Below, piece by piece: positions 38,908 to 54,342 of a DNA stretch of 64,000 nucleotides. The notes under the pieces are model-generated. The model saw only the letters and a list, made by a program, of their open reading frames with translations. It ran no database searches and had not been told where the DNA came from. The DNA is taken from positions 17,827,940-17,891,939 of the forward strand of contig OX387606.1 in the NCBI GenBank assembly GCA_947568835.1, written 5' to 3'. Within the stretch, counting starts at the first letter, position 1; each line of letters begins with the position of its first letter. Both the position numbers and the translations under genes were made by a program. Origin of the DNA: Protonemura montana (Eukaryota; Arthropoda; Insecta; Plecoptera; Nemouridae).

Positions 38908-41900
38908 GCTGCACAACCACGATCAGAACAAAGCATTTGGGAGTTTGACAGTTGAGAATACACGTGTGTGCGTGAAACACACGCGCCTGCGTACTGTACC
39001 CGAATTGGCTGGGGGGCTGTGGCGGGCCGAACTTGAAAAAATGTTACCGTGGTCGGCGATGCAACCAAACTTAACCCTGGTTCGAGACGGTCTCTTGTAA
39101 GCTAAGTAAAACAGTAAAACCTTTCCGTTCCTAGCAACAGACATTTTTCAAATTTACCTTAACTTTTCACATAGCTAAACGAAATCACAAACACTTTTAC
39201 CGACTTTTTCCCAATAGATATTGGTGAAATTCTAACTTTTCGTTCAAGGCAAGTATTCAAGAAAAAGTAACCTTACCACATATTTTATTTGAATTCCCAG
39301 ATTGGATCTACAATCAGCCCGGTATTTGGTCATGGTATTTGATCTATATGGACAAAATAAGGGGATTATAGAGATTCAGATTCAACATTTATTCATCAAT
39401 AATTATTACAATGAAAAACTGCTATAATGAACCAAAATGCAATCTGATCTGGGTGCTTATTCTAAACAGATTTTGTGGGGTGAAATGCCCAGACAATTCG
39501 ACGGAAATGTCCAAACAATGGTTTTGTTGAATTGGCAAGCTGATGCTGAATTCAATCACTTAACATCTCTCCAAAAATGCTGACTAGCTAAACATAAAAA
39601 TATGGTACCTACAGTAAGAAGTACCTACTAGGACAGATTTTTACTTGCTATTTTCTCCAAACAATTGATGGCGAGCAATTTATGAGTACAAAAAAGAAGA
39701 TTTAACGGCAGAATCAGAGTGTTTTTGAACATCATCATGATCATGATCATGAGTGCAACATATTAAATTAACAAGGCAAAATAGTAAATAGGGTAAAAAG
39801 AAGCTGTTTACCACAATTGATGTTACCATGCTATCACAAAATTCCAATTGCCTTATCAAGTCCAGCTACACATTTAGCCGAAGCTCAACCCATTTTAGCA
39901 CCAACAGTCAGTTTTTCAAACTTTCACTTTTTCCAACCTATTCAGAGGCAAAAACGTCCCATACGACTGGTAAGCAAAATGCGTCACTTGCTTTAATTAT
40001 ATTAATAAATTATCGATGTTTTCCTAAAAACTAACTATTTTGGTATTTTAGAGAAGGTTTAGATACTATACTAATTCACAGAAAACATTACTGCTATTAT
40101 TTCTACATCTGATCACAGTTTAGCTTCAAGAAAATTCAATCCAAAGCCATAGTAAACTGGGGAAATTGATATCAATGCAATAAAGTTTCTTAAACAATAA
40201 TTTGAACTGTCTATAAAAGTAAAAAAAACAACAAAATGAGCTCATTTTGGGCTTTCTTATAATGTTGTTTTTGACTGGCTTGCGGCAATGCAGGTTTGAA
40301 CTTGCAAAACTTGCTTGATGAAGTGCACAAGGTTTGCACCTAATGCACCAAGGTTTTTTGAGGAAGTGCTAAAACCAGATTGAGTGGTCAGTGCATATGT
40401 TTGTTTTCGATCATTTCGATCATTTTGGGGTATGAAATGTGCCCCAGGGGTGACTCTGAGAGCAATGCAGAAGAACTGGGACAGAGTCACATGCCCAGCC
40501 AAACACCCAGAACATTCTCAAAGCACTCTAGGTAAGCACCAGGGCAGCCAGTCAAAAATGCCATAAGAATATTAGCTCACTTTGAGGTCAGAAAGCCTAT
40601 CAAGAAGAAGATTGACTAGAAGTGACATATTGTTTCGAAAACAAAATCGAAAAATCCTCTTAATTAAAAACTTTCAAGTTAACAAAAAATATTCTTTGTT
40701 AGCGCAGTACTTTGTACTTTATTAGCCACTCATTACATATCTGTTTTGTAATGGTAGTTAGCAAAAAGAGCAATAACAATTAGTAAAAAGGATCATATGC
40801 ATACAAAGCACAGGTAACTTAAGAAAAAGTTAATGGCAATTATAAGAGGTAATAGTAATAGATAATCTCTTCATTACTTTACATCTTTACAATTTCACTG
40901 AAATAGGTGAGCTCAAAATATTGGAAGTAAAGAAGAAATGATTCTGCAAAACAACTGGGTTAACTTTGGTTCTTCTCTTGGTGGCAAAAACATAATCTTG
41001 AACAGCAATATTATTTTCCACAACACTATTTCTTGTGGTAAGTTGTGATCCCTTCTCTCTTAACTCTCCCATTTTAACAGCTAAATAACAAACAAACTCT
41101 AATTAATACATATTTAAATTTGCAAGCAATCTTTGGAAACCGTAACAACTTTGTAACACCTTGATAAAAAGAGAGCATTAGTTCAGAGAGCATGAAAAAA
41201 ATAGGCGGACAACAAACATAACAAAATCTTAGCATAATATTTCTACTAACAGCAACAGCCTTAGTTATTTATGACTTTGGACTGGTGGTACACTAAAATG
41301 CAATTGCATGACATACAAACAATTAACTACAAATTGTAGATTTTGTGCACGGTGAGGACTGAGCACCATCCATCACATTAAAATATCTAATCAATTCTAG
41401 GACTTGATGTCACCGATAACAAAGCAAGAAAGCTCAAAGTAGAAGTAAAAATAAAATGTTCAAGTTCTTGGCACAAATATGCACTTAAAATCACCCATGA
41501 TTAAATATCGCAAACATAATGTATCAACACTGTGCTGCATTGGAACTAAAAGTAATGCTCCGTTTTGGCCAGGAGCATGTTTCTTTCACAATGCGGACAG
41601 TTAAGCTTAATTAAGTAATTAATAACTTCAGAAACATACCAATTGTAGTCAGCATTCAGCCAGAACTGATCTATGAATGAAACATACTTTTAAGTTTTAG
41701 TAGCACCACAAAAATATCTATTCTCTTGTTGGTGAAATTTTCTCCAGTCGAGCAATTTCAAATTTAAATGCTCCATTTTGGTTGCGCTTTGCATGTTTAA
41801 GGTTATGATTACCATCTTAGTATCAGTCTTCATTCGTTTATACTTTATACCACTGTTGTTAACATCTGCAGATCAAAACCATTTCCATTGGCGCACAAAT

Positions 41901-43616
41901 CGTAAGCACGTAACAGATACGTACACTAGGTAGTTACAACTTACGCTGAAATTGAAAGTGTAACATTCTTGATATATGCTTGGTCAAATTCTCACATGTT
42001 AGCTAGCACTAGCATGGAACACAAACTAAGTCGTTCGTAGGGAACGTTAAGTTTTAGTTTTGCAAAAATGCCAATAAATCAATCGTGATAACGTATTTTT
42101 AGTGAAGACTACCGTTAATGGAAAATGTATTTAACACGCGTTTGATATTTGAATTTCTCAACGTAATATCATTTATCGCTTCTAAAACAACAATCGTATC
42201 CAAAATAACTACCGAATCAATCACAAAACCACAAGGTAACTCCACTCGAATGGTCCCATCATTCGGCCTGTCGAGAACTTACTACGTACGGTTTTCTTGG
42301 CAGTATCGCGCCAATATCACGCCGGTATCACAACTCAATATCACTCTCGCTCGGCCGAACAGGATTGTCAACCTAGCTAATGTAGAAATGCACGGCTCGC
42401 CTTGCATTCTATCCGATCAAACATTTTAGACTAGTGGTGCTGGGTCATCGCTATTGACTATGTATATGTATTTAATAATATCAAGTATTTTTAAAACCAG
42501 CCTTACAATGCTCTTCTAAATTGAAAAAATATTTTTTCTTTGGAGTAAAAAAAAAAAGATTATCGTTGAAGAATGACAACCAAGTAGAAGCATTATTATT
42601 AATAATTAATTAATTTAATACCCTTAAGGTAACTAGGTCAGTAGAGGTTCTAGTGAAAAACACTGCCTAAGTGATGTCAAAACTGTCAAAACTGCGATGT
42701 AAACAGTTGTGGTCAAAACTGCGATGTAAACAGTTGTGGTCAAAACTGAGACAAATCCTCTACCAAAACGACAAGGTCCGTTCGTAAAATTCACAAGAGT
42801 AACTTGATAAGTCACAAGGAGCTGGCTTAGCCAGTTCGAGCAGTTCGAACTGGAACAAATAATTTAAAAAATAACCAAGATAGAATACTAGGCAATTGAT
42901 AAATAATGTGATTTTTTTGTTACTTATTAACAGGTAATGTTTAAGTTTAGTTTAGTTTCGTATAAAATGTTTTTAAATGTGTTTATGTTTTTAAACAGGT
43001 AATAATGTGATGTTCCATTTATGACGTTTTTGCCGGAATTTAGGTAGAGGAGCATCAATGAATATGTATGGCAGGCACAAAAATGAGTTCAGTAGTCTGA
43101 ATTTCGGTAAATATTTGCAACACTGAAATTGACAGCTAAACATGCACTAATCGTTCCTACAGAATACAAGAATCAGAACCATCAATGATCAATTTAGAGG
43201 AATTCGTTGTAGACAAACATCAGTTGTCAGGTAAGCAACTAGAATGAACTTTGTAAAGCTGATCTTTGTAAAGCTAGCTCAGCTCAGCATATTAAGATAT
43301 AGTTAACAATAATTATTTAAGGATCGCAAATTATCATCACCCCCTTCATAGTTAAAGACGCATGGAGCTAATTTAATTTTATGGCAATGCCCAGCATTTA
43401 ACGCATAAAACTCTTCATATATCAATATATCATTAATATCCTTTCAAGTCCCCTGTCTAGCATAAAAACACAGAGAAGACATGTCGATGCCAATACTCAC
43501 AGCCGAACCCGTATGAGCCGGGAACCGCGCTGGTATTAGTGATGGCGCTTTGACCAGCACCTGCGCTGGCACTTGCACTGGCTTCCTGTCGTCTTGCGCT
43601 GGCTTGCGTTGGTCTG
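38908..43616. other. Interval between NUB1 start and zinc-finger stop
   Basis: No convincing coding exon was seen. It should contain the NUB1 promoter (near 38908-39200) and the 3' UTR of the zinc-finger gene, which could be long. A short tandem duplication lies at 42686-42748. Open frames such as 42118-42429 (plus) and 40257-40502 (minus) have no recognisable domain. Confidence 0.55.
42686..42748. repeat. 27-bp tandem repeat, 2.3 copies
   Basis: Two identical 27-bp units starting TCAAAACTGCGATG and ending CAGTTGTGG, followed by nine bases of a third. Perfect identity implies a recent duplication. Confidence 0.95.
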
Positions 43617-46600
43617 CTACTGGCTTCCTGGACTGGCAGGCTGATTTGTACCTGCCATGAGCAGACCACGTGGGGAAAACGTGTCGCAGTAGAGGTTTTC
43701 CTTCTTGTGCACACGTCGCACGTGCGAGCGCAGGTTGTCGCGACGTGCTGAGCGGTACGCGCAATGCGGGCAGAGGTGCGGCTTCTCGCCAGTGTGCATG
43801 CGCCGGTGCTGGATCAGCTGCAGAATAAGATCGGGAAAGAGTTGGGTAGGTTGATTTTTAGAAATATCGAAATACTTAATGACTTTGGTTTTTAAGAAAA
43901 AATTAATTGCCAATTAAGAAGGCTGGACCAAGTTTATTGGACGCCAAATCAATCAAGCCCATGATAAAGTTACTGGTACATTTTATGAAACACTGAGACT
44001 TCAATAGGCATTTAATACCCATTTTGGAAAAAAAAAGTTTTGAAAAAGTCACACGGGCATCTTTTTCTCAGCACAAAGGCCAGCCGGTTGTACCTACTGA
44101 TAAGTTAGAAGGTTCTATCATTGACTTGTTTTAAGCATAGGGTCCTGCTATGTACACCCTGGACCTATAATGTACAAGTGAACGACAACGTCGGTTTTAT
44201 GCTGCTTACTTTCTTGAGTTGCACCGTGCGGAAGATACAGACGTCACAGCAGAAGTAGCGGTCGTCGCGATGCTTGCGCATGTGCTTGTTCATCTCGACT
44301 TCGCTGGGCCGATCTTTGCCGCAGATCACGCACGAGATCTTGACGCTAGCCACGTTTAGCCTGAGAAGAGAAGCACAGTGCACTATTGAAAACTGGATCC
44401 CATATATAATGTAGGCAATAAACTGGCTTTGCAGTCACTCAGCTAAGGAATAGGGGATTTATACCGACTTCAGTTGGCATGCACCGGAACTGAGTGCAAT
44501 GTTTAAGAAAGAAAATACAAATTCAGTGCCCTACACAAAATTAATATTGACTACCTGATTTTTTTTAATGAAAGATACTATGTTTTGACAGCATTCACGA
44601 TGGCACTAGTCCTTTGGTCATAGCTGGGACTGATGAACGATGATCACATGTAGGTGCAGATCCCCACAATAATTGGAGCCGAGAGAAACTTTTTACAAAG
44701 AGAGCAATAAGCATGTTTTGACACTAAGAAGATGCCCATCTTCTGTCACCGTTGACGGGTTCTTTGTTTTGTTGCCCTAAACTACCCACTGAGCACCAAC
44801 CCAACGGAATGCAGCTTGAGGTGCTTGTAGAATGCCTTCTCGATGGTGCACGTGTATGAGCAGATCTGGCAGCGGTACTCCTCGCGTTCATAGCGCACTC
44901 GTTGCAGGGAAGCGGCTGCGCCTGCGGCGCACTTCTTCCCCGCTCCACTGGCGCTGCGCTGGAAGCCCTCAGCCACATGCCGAGCTACATGGGACTCGAG
45001 CTCTTCGTGCGTCAGTGAAAGGTAGCCGCAAGCGGGTATTGGGCACGAGCCGGACACCTGTCAAGAGAATCCGGGGCTTGTCATTGGGGAACTTAGGTCC
45101 TTTGTGCCTGTGATTTAGATTTAGATACACTGAGCAACCCTATATAATTAAATCTAGCCTAAAGTTACAAAATACTCTTTTATATGCTTGTATCTCTTTG
45201 TTTTACATACAACATGCATTCAGCAGACTCTGAATTTCTTGTCATTTCTTTGAGTAGGTATGTGGTGCAGAAGTCGAAACTACATTGGAAAATACCAGTA
45301 TCATAGTGTGGCATGCAAAGTAAAAGACCTGAAAAATTGATTGAACCAATGTATACAAGAATCAGACTGGACTTGACATGAGACAAGATGGCCCCCAAAA
45401 ACCAACTGTTTTTAAGTACGGGTGGTTGTTGTTCACCTTGTTCCCGAGAGGATGTGCCATGTGGGTTTCCGAGTCGTGGTTCGGATGACAGAGCGCGATG
45501 TGTTTCTTGAGCGCAGGCCGTGTGTCAGCCACTAGATCGCACTGGCCGCACTCGTAGCCTGACCGTGACGCCCCGCTGCGCTGGGGGGAGCTGCGCAAGA
45601 ATAAAACGTCACAGCTCACAGACGGCACTGGAGAACTCTTCAAGTCGTTTTACAAAGTATTTTTCTTAGGATAAAAAATAACTATCTACAAACTCAGAAA
45701 CATTTAGCTGCCTTTTTATAAAGCACTTTTTCTGGTTTCACTTCGTTGGGATTACTGTATTTCTTTGGTTTGTTGCAGCCCTCGTTGTTTGGCATTACGA
45801 CTTGCTTGGCTGATTAATCACAGACAGAGGCAACAGATCCAGGACGGAGGCAGCAACTGCAATTTACGAGTCTTGGGAGCTTTAGTGCCGCATAAGGCCC
45901 GAAGGATCCCGAAAAGCAGGCGAGTGAGAACAGGTAGGAATGCTTCTCCTAGGTCAGGTTAGTACTAGAATATTGCCACGTGGTTTGTGTTGAAGCTTGT
46001 TTTAGTCAAAATTAGCTTCCAAACCAATGTTATCTCTGGTGTGTTACTGTGTGCATACATATTTCATTAATCGTATGCTGTTCAGTGCAAAGTTTATCAG
46101 TGGTTGTTCAATTGCAGGATTTGGTCCTTGAGAAGCGTTTTGTACGAAATTAATCAGCCAAGAAGATCGACGTTTCTGTGCTTCATATATTCAGGCATAT
46201 ATTTCATGCTTCAGGCCTTATAAATGTGTGGATAAGCATCCTGTAATATTTTCTGTCTCTTCTGTTTAAAAAAAAAAGGATTGAAGGGAAACTAAGCTAG
46301 AAAAGTGTGCAATGAAAACGGGATAGAAACCCGGAACTTTCTAATTGCTGGTTGGTCGCTCTACTAACTGAGCTACCCAGGCACACAGACTCCAGCTTTA
46401 CAGGGTGGAATCAGGGGCTTATTTCCTGGTTCAGTTGCACATTTCTCCAGCCTAGCTACCCTTTCATCCGTCACTAGCTGGTTTCAGCTCCGAAAGGAAA
46501 AACTAGAAATCCCAAATAGGGTTGACATTTGAATGCTTACTTGCCACCTGCGGCAGAAGAATCATTACTATAATTGTCTATGTCGTTGGTGTTGTCGTTG

Positions 46601-47830
46601 TCATTGTCGTCTTCATCCTCTTCGGAATCATCAGATGTTAATTCTTGTCTCTTCATTGAACTTCTTCCAAACATCATTGAGTACATAGGATTGTATTGCT
46701 GATTAAAATATTGGACTGGTAGGGCAGTTTCTGTTTTATCGTGTCCAATTTTCTTACGAGAGGTTCTCTGTTTGCCCTGCAGATACAGAAGAGTAAAGAT
46801 GAGAATTTTGTCACTTTCCGACACTGTCTTTTTTTAATGAACCATGGAACTCATAACATGGCAATCTGTGATTGACACCCATAAATTCAAATACCAAACC
46901 GCCCTATTTGGAGCTCCCGCTTTTAGTTCATCAGAAAGAGCAGTCTGCGACTACGCTTGAAATTCAAAGTATATTTGCTTGCCAGACGTCTCGGTTTTAA
47001 ACCTTGACGTGCAGAATTTTTTATAGTGGACTAAAATTAGGTGCTACACTGGGGGCAGCCTGGTATACAAACAGTACCAATCACAGTCAGCAATGCTCAA
47101 AGAAAGATAAGAAGGAAATAATCTTGCATCACACCCTTGGATACCTATGCTTACTTTCTTAATGGAAAGATGTGTGCTGACTTCGGGAGAAGATAGAGTG
47201 TTACTTGATTGTGCGTTTATACTCAATGACATGGTATTCGAGTTGCCGCTCTCCTGATTACTGTGCTCTCCTAAAAGTTCACTGCGCAATGCTGGCAACA
47301 TCTCAACATTTCCGGAAGGCGTGCGATTGGGTAAAACGGATACTAAAGGAAGAAAATTGCATTTACAAGAAGAAGATACCGTGATATACACGGAGTTAAA
47401 AAAAGATAAGAAGAAGGATGGATTTAAGACAAGAAGAAATTTTTTTAAATGTAGTGAAGCTATAGCCTGTATTACCACTTTCAGAGGGCTTCGTAGCAAC
47501 GTATTCAGGTTGATTTCGATATGGTGGACGGCAGGGCTGGGTGGTTGTTGCGTTCAAAAATGAAGTAGAATCTGTGCCAAATCGGAGATCAGAAATATTT
47601 AGTTACAATTAAACTACTTTGAACAAAATATGTTTGACATATCACAGTAACGATAGGCATTGGTTCCTTTGTCACAAGGCAGCAAGCCTAAACCGTTAAC
47701 AGCCATTAAACATACCCACACCGCTTCCTCCTGTGTTTATAGAGGTGTATCGCTCACTTGCGGTTCCAGAACATAATGCATTTCCTGCCCAAAAACTGCC
47801 TTGCAGATTCCACAATCCATATGATTCCAT
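43617..47830 (-). CDS. C2H2 zinc-finger protein, six fingers, unassigned
   Basis: Probable nuclear DNA-binding protein; I do not recognise an orthologue. Eight coding exons in continuous phase: 47830-47716, 47571-47476, 47342-47155, 46776-46541, 45590-45437, 45057-44801, 44360-44210, 43817-43617; 465 residues. The first about 210 residues are low in structure: MESYGLWNLQG start, a basic stretch (GKQRTSRKKIG) and an acidic Asp/Asn run (about 180-205). Six C2H2-type fingers follow, with Cys pairs at about 226, 269, 326, 358, 386 and 414. Finger 1 has a CX2C and HX4H spacing and finger 2 a CX4C spacing. Only fingers 5 and 6 are joined by a canonical TGEKP linker. The coding start coincides with a splice acceptor (CTAG then ATG), so a non-coding 5' exon is expected. 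The gene is head-to-head with PLPP6. Confidence 0.88.
46266..46392 (-). repeat. tRNA-like sequence with Pol III terminator (SINE-like)
   Basis: The minus strand has a good A box (GGTAGCTCAGTTAGTAGAGC), then 28 nt further a B-box-like GGGTTTCTATCC within a CCGGG/CCCG arm, and a T10 run about 45 nt downstream that would stop Pol III. The acceptor and anticodon stems do not pair well, so it is not a functional tRNA. It lies in the zinc-finger gene intron between exons 46541 and 45590. Confidence 0.6.
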
Positions 47831-48522
47831 CTAGAAGGAAAGTCAAGTTATTAAGAAACTGGCCACACACTGGTATCAAATAACCAAAAGGGGCGAGGTA
47901 GAAAATGGGTTAACCAGAGCTTAGTATCTTTATTGCTATTCTGTACTCAATGATATGACAGTGACATTAAATAGCAGGCACTCTGGCTAGGCGGTGTTAG
48001 GCCTACCACAGAAATCCAGCCATGTCTAGGTTCTGTAAAAATTGTATTTAAGGGGGGTTACCGTGAAAATCCTACCGCTTTGCATGAGAATCAGGACTCA
48101 TGCGAGTCGTGGTAAATCAATTTAAAATTAATTGTTGCAAATATGGAAACAATTTGTTTTCAGTATCTAAAAAAGTGCAAAATAATCTACATTTGACACA
48201 AGCAGCCCACACGCACCGGACGAAATGTCGCATCGCTGTCGTAACTGTTCGGCAATTTCCGTGCGTGTTCGATTGTTAATTGGCCGCGCACGTGGCCTTT
48301 GGACTGTCACTGCCAGCTGTTCGCTTCTCCTCAGCTGATATGCCACAAGGTGACGATGCAGGCGCAGCTCAGCGATATTTGAGATAAATCAGCAGTCTAC
48401 TTATATTATCATATACTTATGATTGTGTTATCATAAAGATCACTGACACATATACAACTTTTTGTCTCGTATAGTCGTATGCTGGGAGTTATTTTTACTA
48501 AATAGTTTCCTATTTACCTGCC
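47831..48522. promoter_or_regulatory. Shared upstream region of zinc-finger gene and PLPP6
   Basis: The two starts face away from each other across about 0.69 kb. The zinc-finger gene probably has a 5' untranslated exon here, because its ATG sits directly at a splice acceptor. Part of the interval (about 48195-48370) is richer in GC than its surroundings. No TATA box was identified with confidence. Confidence 0.4.
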
Positions 48523-49321
48523 ATGAGACAAGACAAACGTAATGTCGGTGGAGGTGGAAAGAAGCGCGAAGTGCCTAGTGTCTTGCAAAAGTTGCTTGCT
48601 TGGGACGTAATATTAACTAATAAAATATGCAATTGGTGTAACAACTTCTTGCCCTTGCGGTCATTGCGTTTCCAATACAAGTTATTGGAATGGTCGTGCC
48701 ACGGGATTCTATGGCTGGCTGGTTGGCTTGCATTCATTTGGCTTGTTGATTCACCTGGATTATTTCAAATGCAGGTCAACTTTTTTTTAGGTAAGCTATC
48801 AAACTATTTATCTGACAAATTGTATTTATGGCATTTACTGGTTTATCAGCCAGAATGTACTGATAAAAGTTATGGCATATAAATTGGAATTCAAAATATA
48901 CTTTATTTTTCTTTTTACAGCACTACTACTGGACTGTGCATTTGTTGGAATACTTAAGGCAATAACTCGACGGAGAAGACCTGCAGCTAACAAAGCCGAC
49001 ATGGTGGCTACATTTGGTCCCGACAAATTTTCATTTCCATCCGGGCATTCCTCACGTGCAGTATTCATTGCATATTTTTGTGCTTACCTATGGCCAGTTC
49101 ATCTCTTCTGGCTGATGCCCATCATGGCTTGGGGGGCTGCTATATGCGCATCAAGACTGTTGATGCGCAGACACCATTTATTGGATGTCGTTGGAGGGGC
49201 AGTGCTTGGGAATTTTGAAGGCATTCTGTTGGGATGGATTTGGTTATCGCAAGCAAATTCAGCATGGGTAGTGTCCTTCCTATCCGATGAAAGACTGGAT
49301 GGAGGCAGCTACCATGTATGA
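48523..49321 (+). CDS. PLPP6: PLPP6-type polyisoprenoid/phospholipid phosphatase
   Basis: PAP2-superfamily membrane phosphatase; the vertebrate relative dephosphorylates presqualene, farnesyl and similar diphosphates in the ER and nuclear envelope. Two exons, 48523-48790 and 48921-49321, give 222 residues, shorter than human (295) because the disordered N-terminus is short. All three catalytic motifs are intact: KX6RP (Lys102 to Pro110, KAITRRRRP), PSGH (129-132) and SRX5HX3D (Ser167 to Asp178). Several hydrophobic segments flank them. The family-typical LLEWSCHGILWLAGW precedes the first catalytic segment. AATAAA follows the stop directly at 49322, and a second lies near 49398. The gene is tail-to-tail with the tubulin acetyltransferase. 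Confidence 0.93.
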
Positions 49322-50748
49322 AATAAATGGTAAAAGAGTGCAAACTATCCCTCCATGAAAAGTATTATAGGACTTTTTGTTGTTTTGATAATGAAATGAA
49401 ATAAAATGCACTGAAATTTTTGGTTTTGTATTATTTTTATTAGTTTTGGTATATTTCTTAAATAACACGGTGCTGAAAACCAATTCCTAAGGCATTAGAG
49501 GTGACGAAAAGCGAAGACGTTTACAAAACAACACACACTGGAGTTAATCAGTCTCTTAAGAAGCTTGCAAGTGGGTCCCTTAGGTCCAGCCTATTAAACA
49601 CACATACTTTCTTGTAAACCTCACATCTTTCAGAATTTAAATAATGTAATCTCGGACAAACAGTTTGCTTATCCTTGATCTGGAAGCAAAATCAAAAGAA
49701 AACATGAATCAACATTATATAATCCACACTTATACATATCCAAATGTTATTTTAAGAGTTAGTAAAATGATTTAATAAAAGTTTGCTTTGAAGAACAACA
49801 ACAATACAATTTTGAGTAAGTGCATAAAAAATAGTTAGGTAACTTCAAGTTAATAAAAAAACAAACAACAAAAAATAACGTCTTGGTGCATTCATGCCGA
49901 CCATCACATGAACATTTGCTTGAACTAGTCTACTCGGAGTTCAGACAGATACTAATTAAAGCAGTTTACATTGTGTAATAGCTAGCATGCATGGGTAATA
50001 AATACACAGTAAAGAGAACAGTGCATCTCTAAAAGTCAGCCAACAAAATTATTTTTCTCAGCTTAATTTTGCCAGTTCTTGATTTGAGTGCAACTTATTA
50101 GAGCTGATATCCTCTCATTCTGGGTAAAGTTAAGGTAGGTTTCTTCCAGGTTGGAACAGTGCCTCGCCTATTTAATTTTGAGCTACATGTGCAGTGGATA
50201 TTTTGTGTTGGTAAGTGACCACTGCAGTGAGCTCACAATCCTTGCGGAAATATTAATCTAGCACCAAATAACTCGACAGCCCTGGCAATAGTAACTTTTT
50301 AGCCTGATAGGTAACATAAAACACTGTCCAATTGACAATTTTTTGTTTTTAAACCTTGCATGTGTTAAAAATAAAATAAATATTTCACATCAACTAATAA
50401 ATTATTAGATATATTATTTAAAGCTGTAGTTAGCTGCTTTTGGTTTCATAATACTTTGTTATTTTTCGTTAGTGGTCAACACACTGACAAAACGTAAACA
50501 TTCAACATAAAATAAAATAAACGCTTATAAAAATATCACCCATGATTTTCGTTCCTAATGTTTAAGACAACAATTAAATTAAATGGTTGTTGCACCATTT
50601 AATAGCACAACCGAATAATATGTGAGATATGGAACACAAAGCAGTTTTTCTGTGATTTTATGATAGCTGCGATACCTAAGTGAGAATTGTGTGTACAAAA
50701 CTGGTCCAATTTGCTGTGGAAATGTTATTATGTGCCAGGCATACATGT
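49322..50748. other. Convergent 3' flank of PLPP6 and tubulin acetyltransferase
   Basis: AT-rich sequence between two stops that face each other. It holds PLPP6 polyadenylation signals at the left and presumably the 3' UTR of the acetyltransferase gene at the right. No exon, RNA gene or repeat was seen. Confidence 0.55.
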
Positions 50749-53946
<3,198 letters not shown>

Positions 53947-54336
53947 TTTTCAAAAGACACCTTCTGTTGTAGCAAATGTATGCAATTTTTGCAGTGTTGA
54001 GTACTATCTTAAACTCTTTCGATCGTGTGTAAAGAACGTGGGGTAATGATGTATTTAAAAATTAACAGTACATGAAGTCACGGATGGCAGCCCTTAGAGG
54101 CCAAAATGAGCGATGGCGTGAACGTGAACTTGACGTGAAGTACAGTAGGTCTTTGTAGGAGAGGTTAACTCAGGTTATCCAACTACGGGCTGTCATCTGT
54201 CAATTTTAACAATTGCGGCAGGTGGCGCGCTCTTTCGAATCGCTACACTTGCGCTGCACAATCGAAATAAATGCTGATAAGGTTTCATACATAGTTTATT
54301 TTTTATGATATTCCGAAGAAAAAAAAATGTGTAAGG

Positions 54337-54342
54337 TTTATT
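54337..54342 (-). terminator. Polyadenylation signal directly after SLC15 stop
   Basis: AATAAA begins at the base after the TAA of the SLC15 gene. If used, the 3' UTR would be only a few tens of bases, which fits the short distance (about 0.4 kb) to the ATG of the next gene on the same strand. Confidence 0.5.

Noticed and set aside
42118-42429. 103-codon plus-strand frame
   Set aside because: No recognisable motif, and no neighbouring exon or conserved context was found.
46266-46392. Functional tRNA gene on the minus strand
   Set aside because: The acceptor and anticodon stems do not pair, and the B box deviates from GGTTCRANNCC. Kept only as a tRNA-like repeat.
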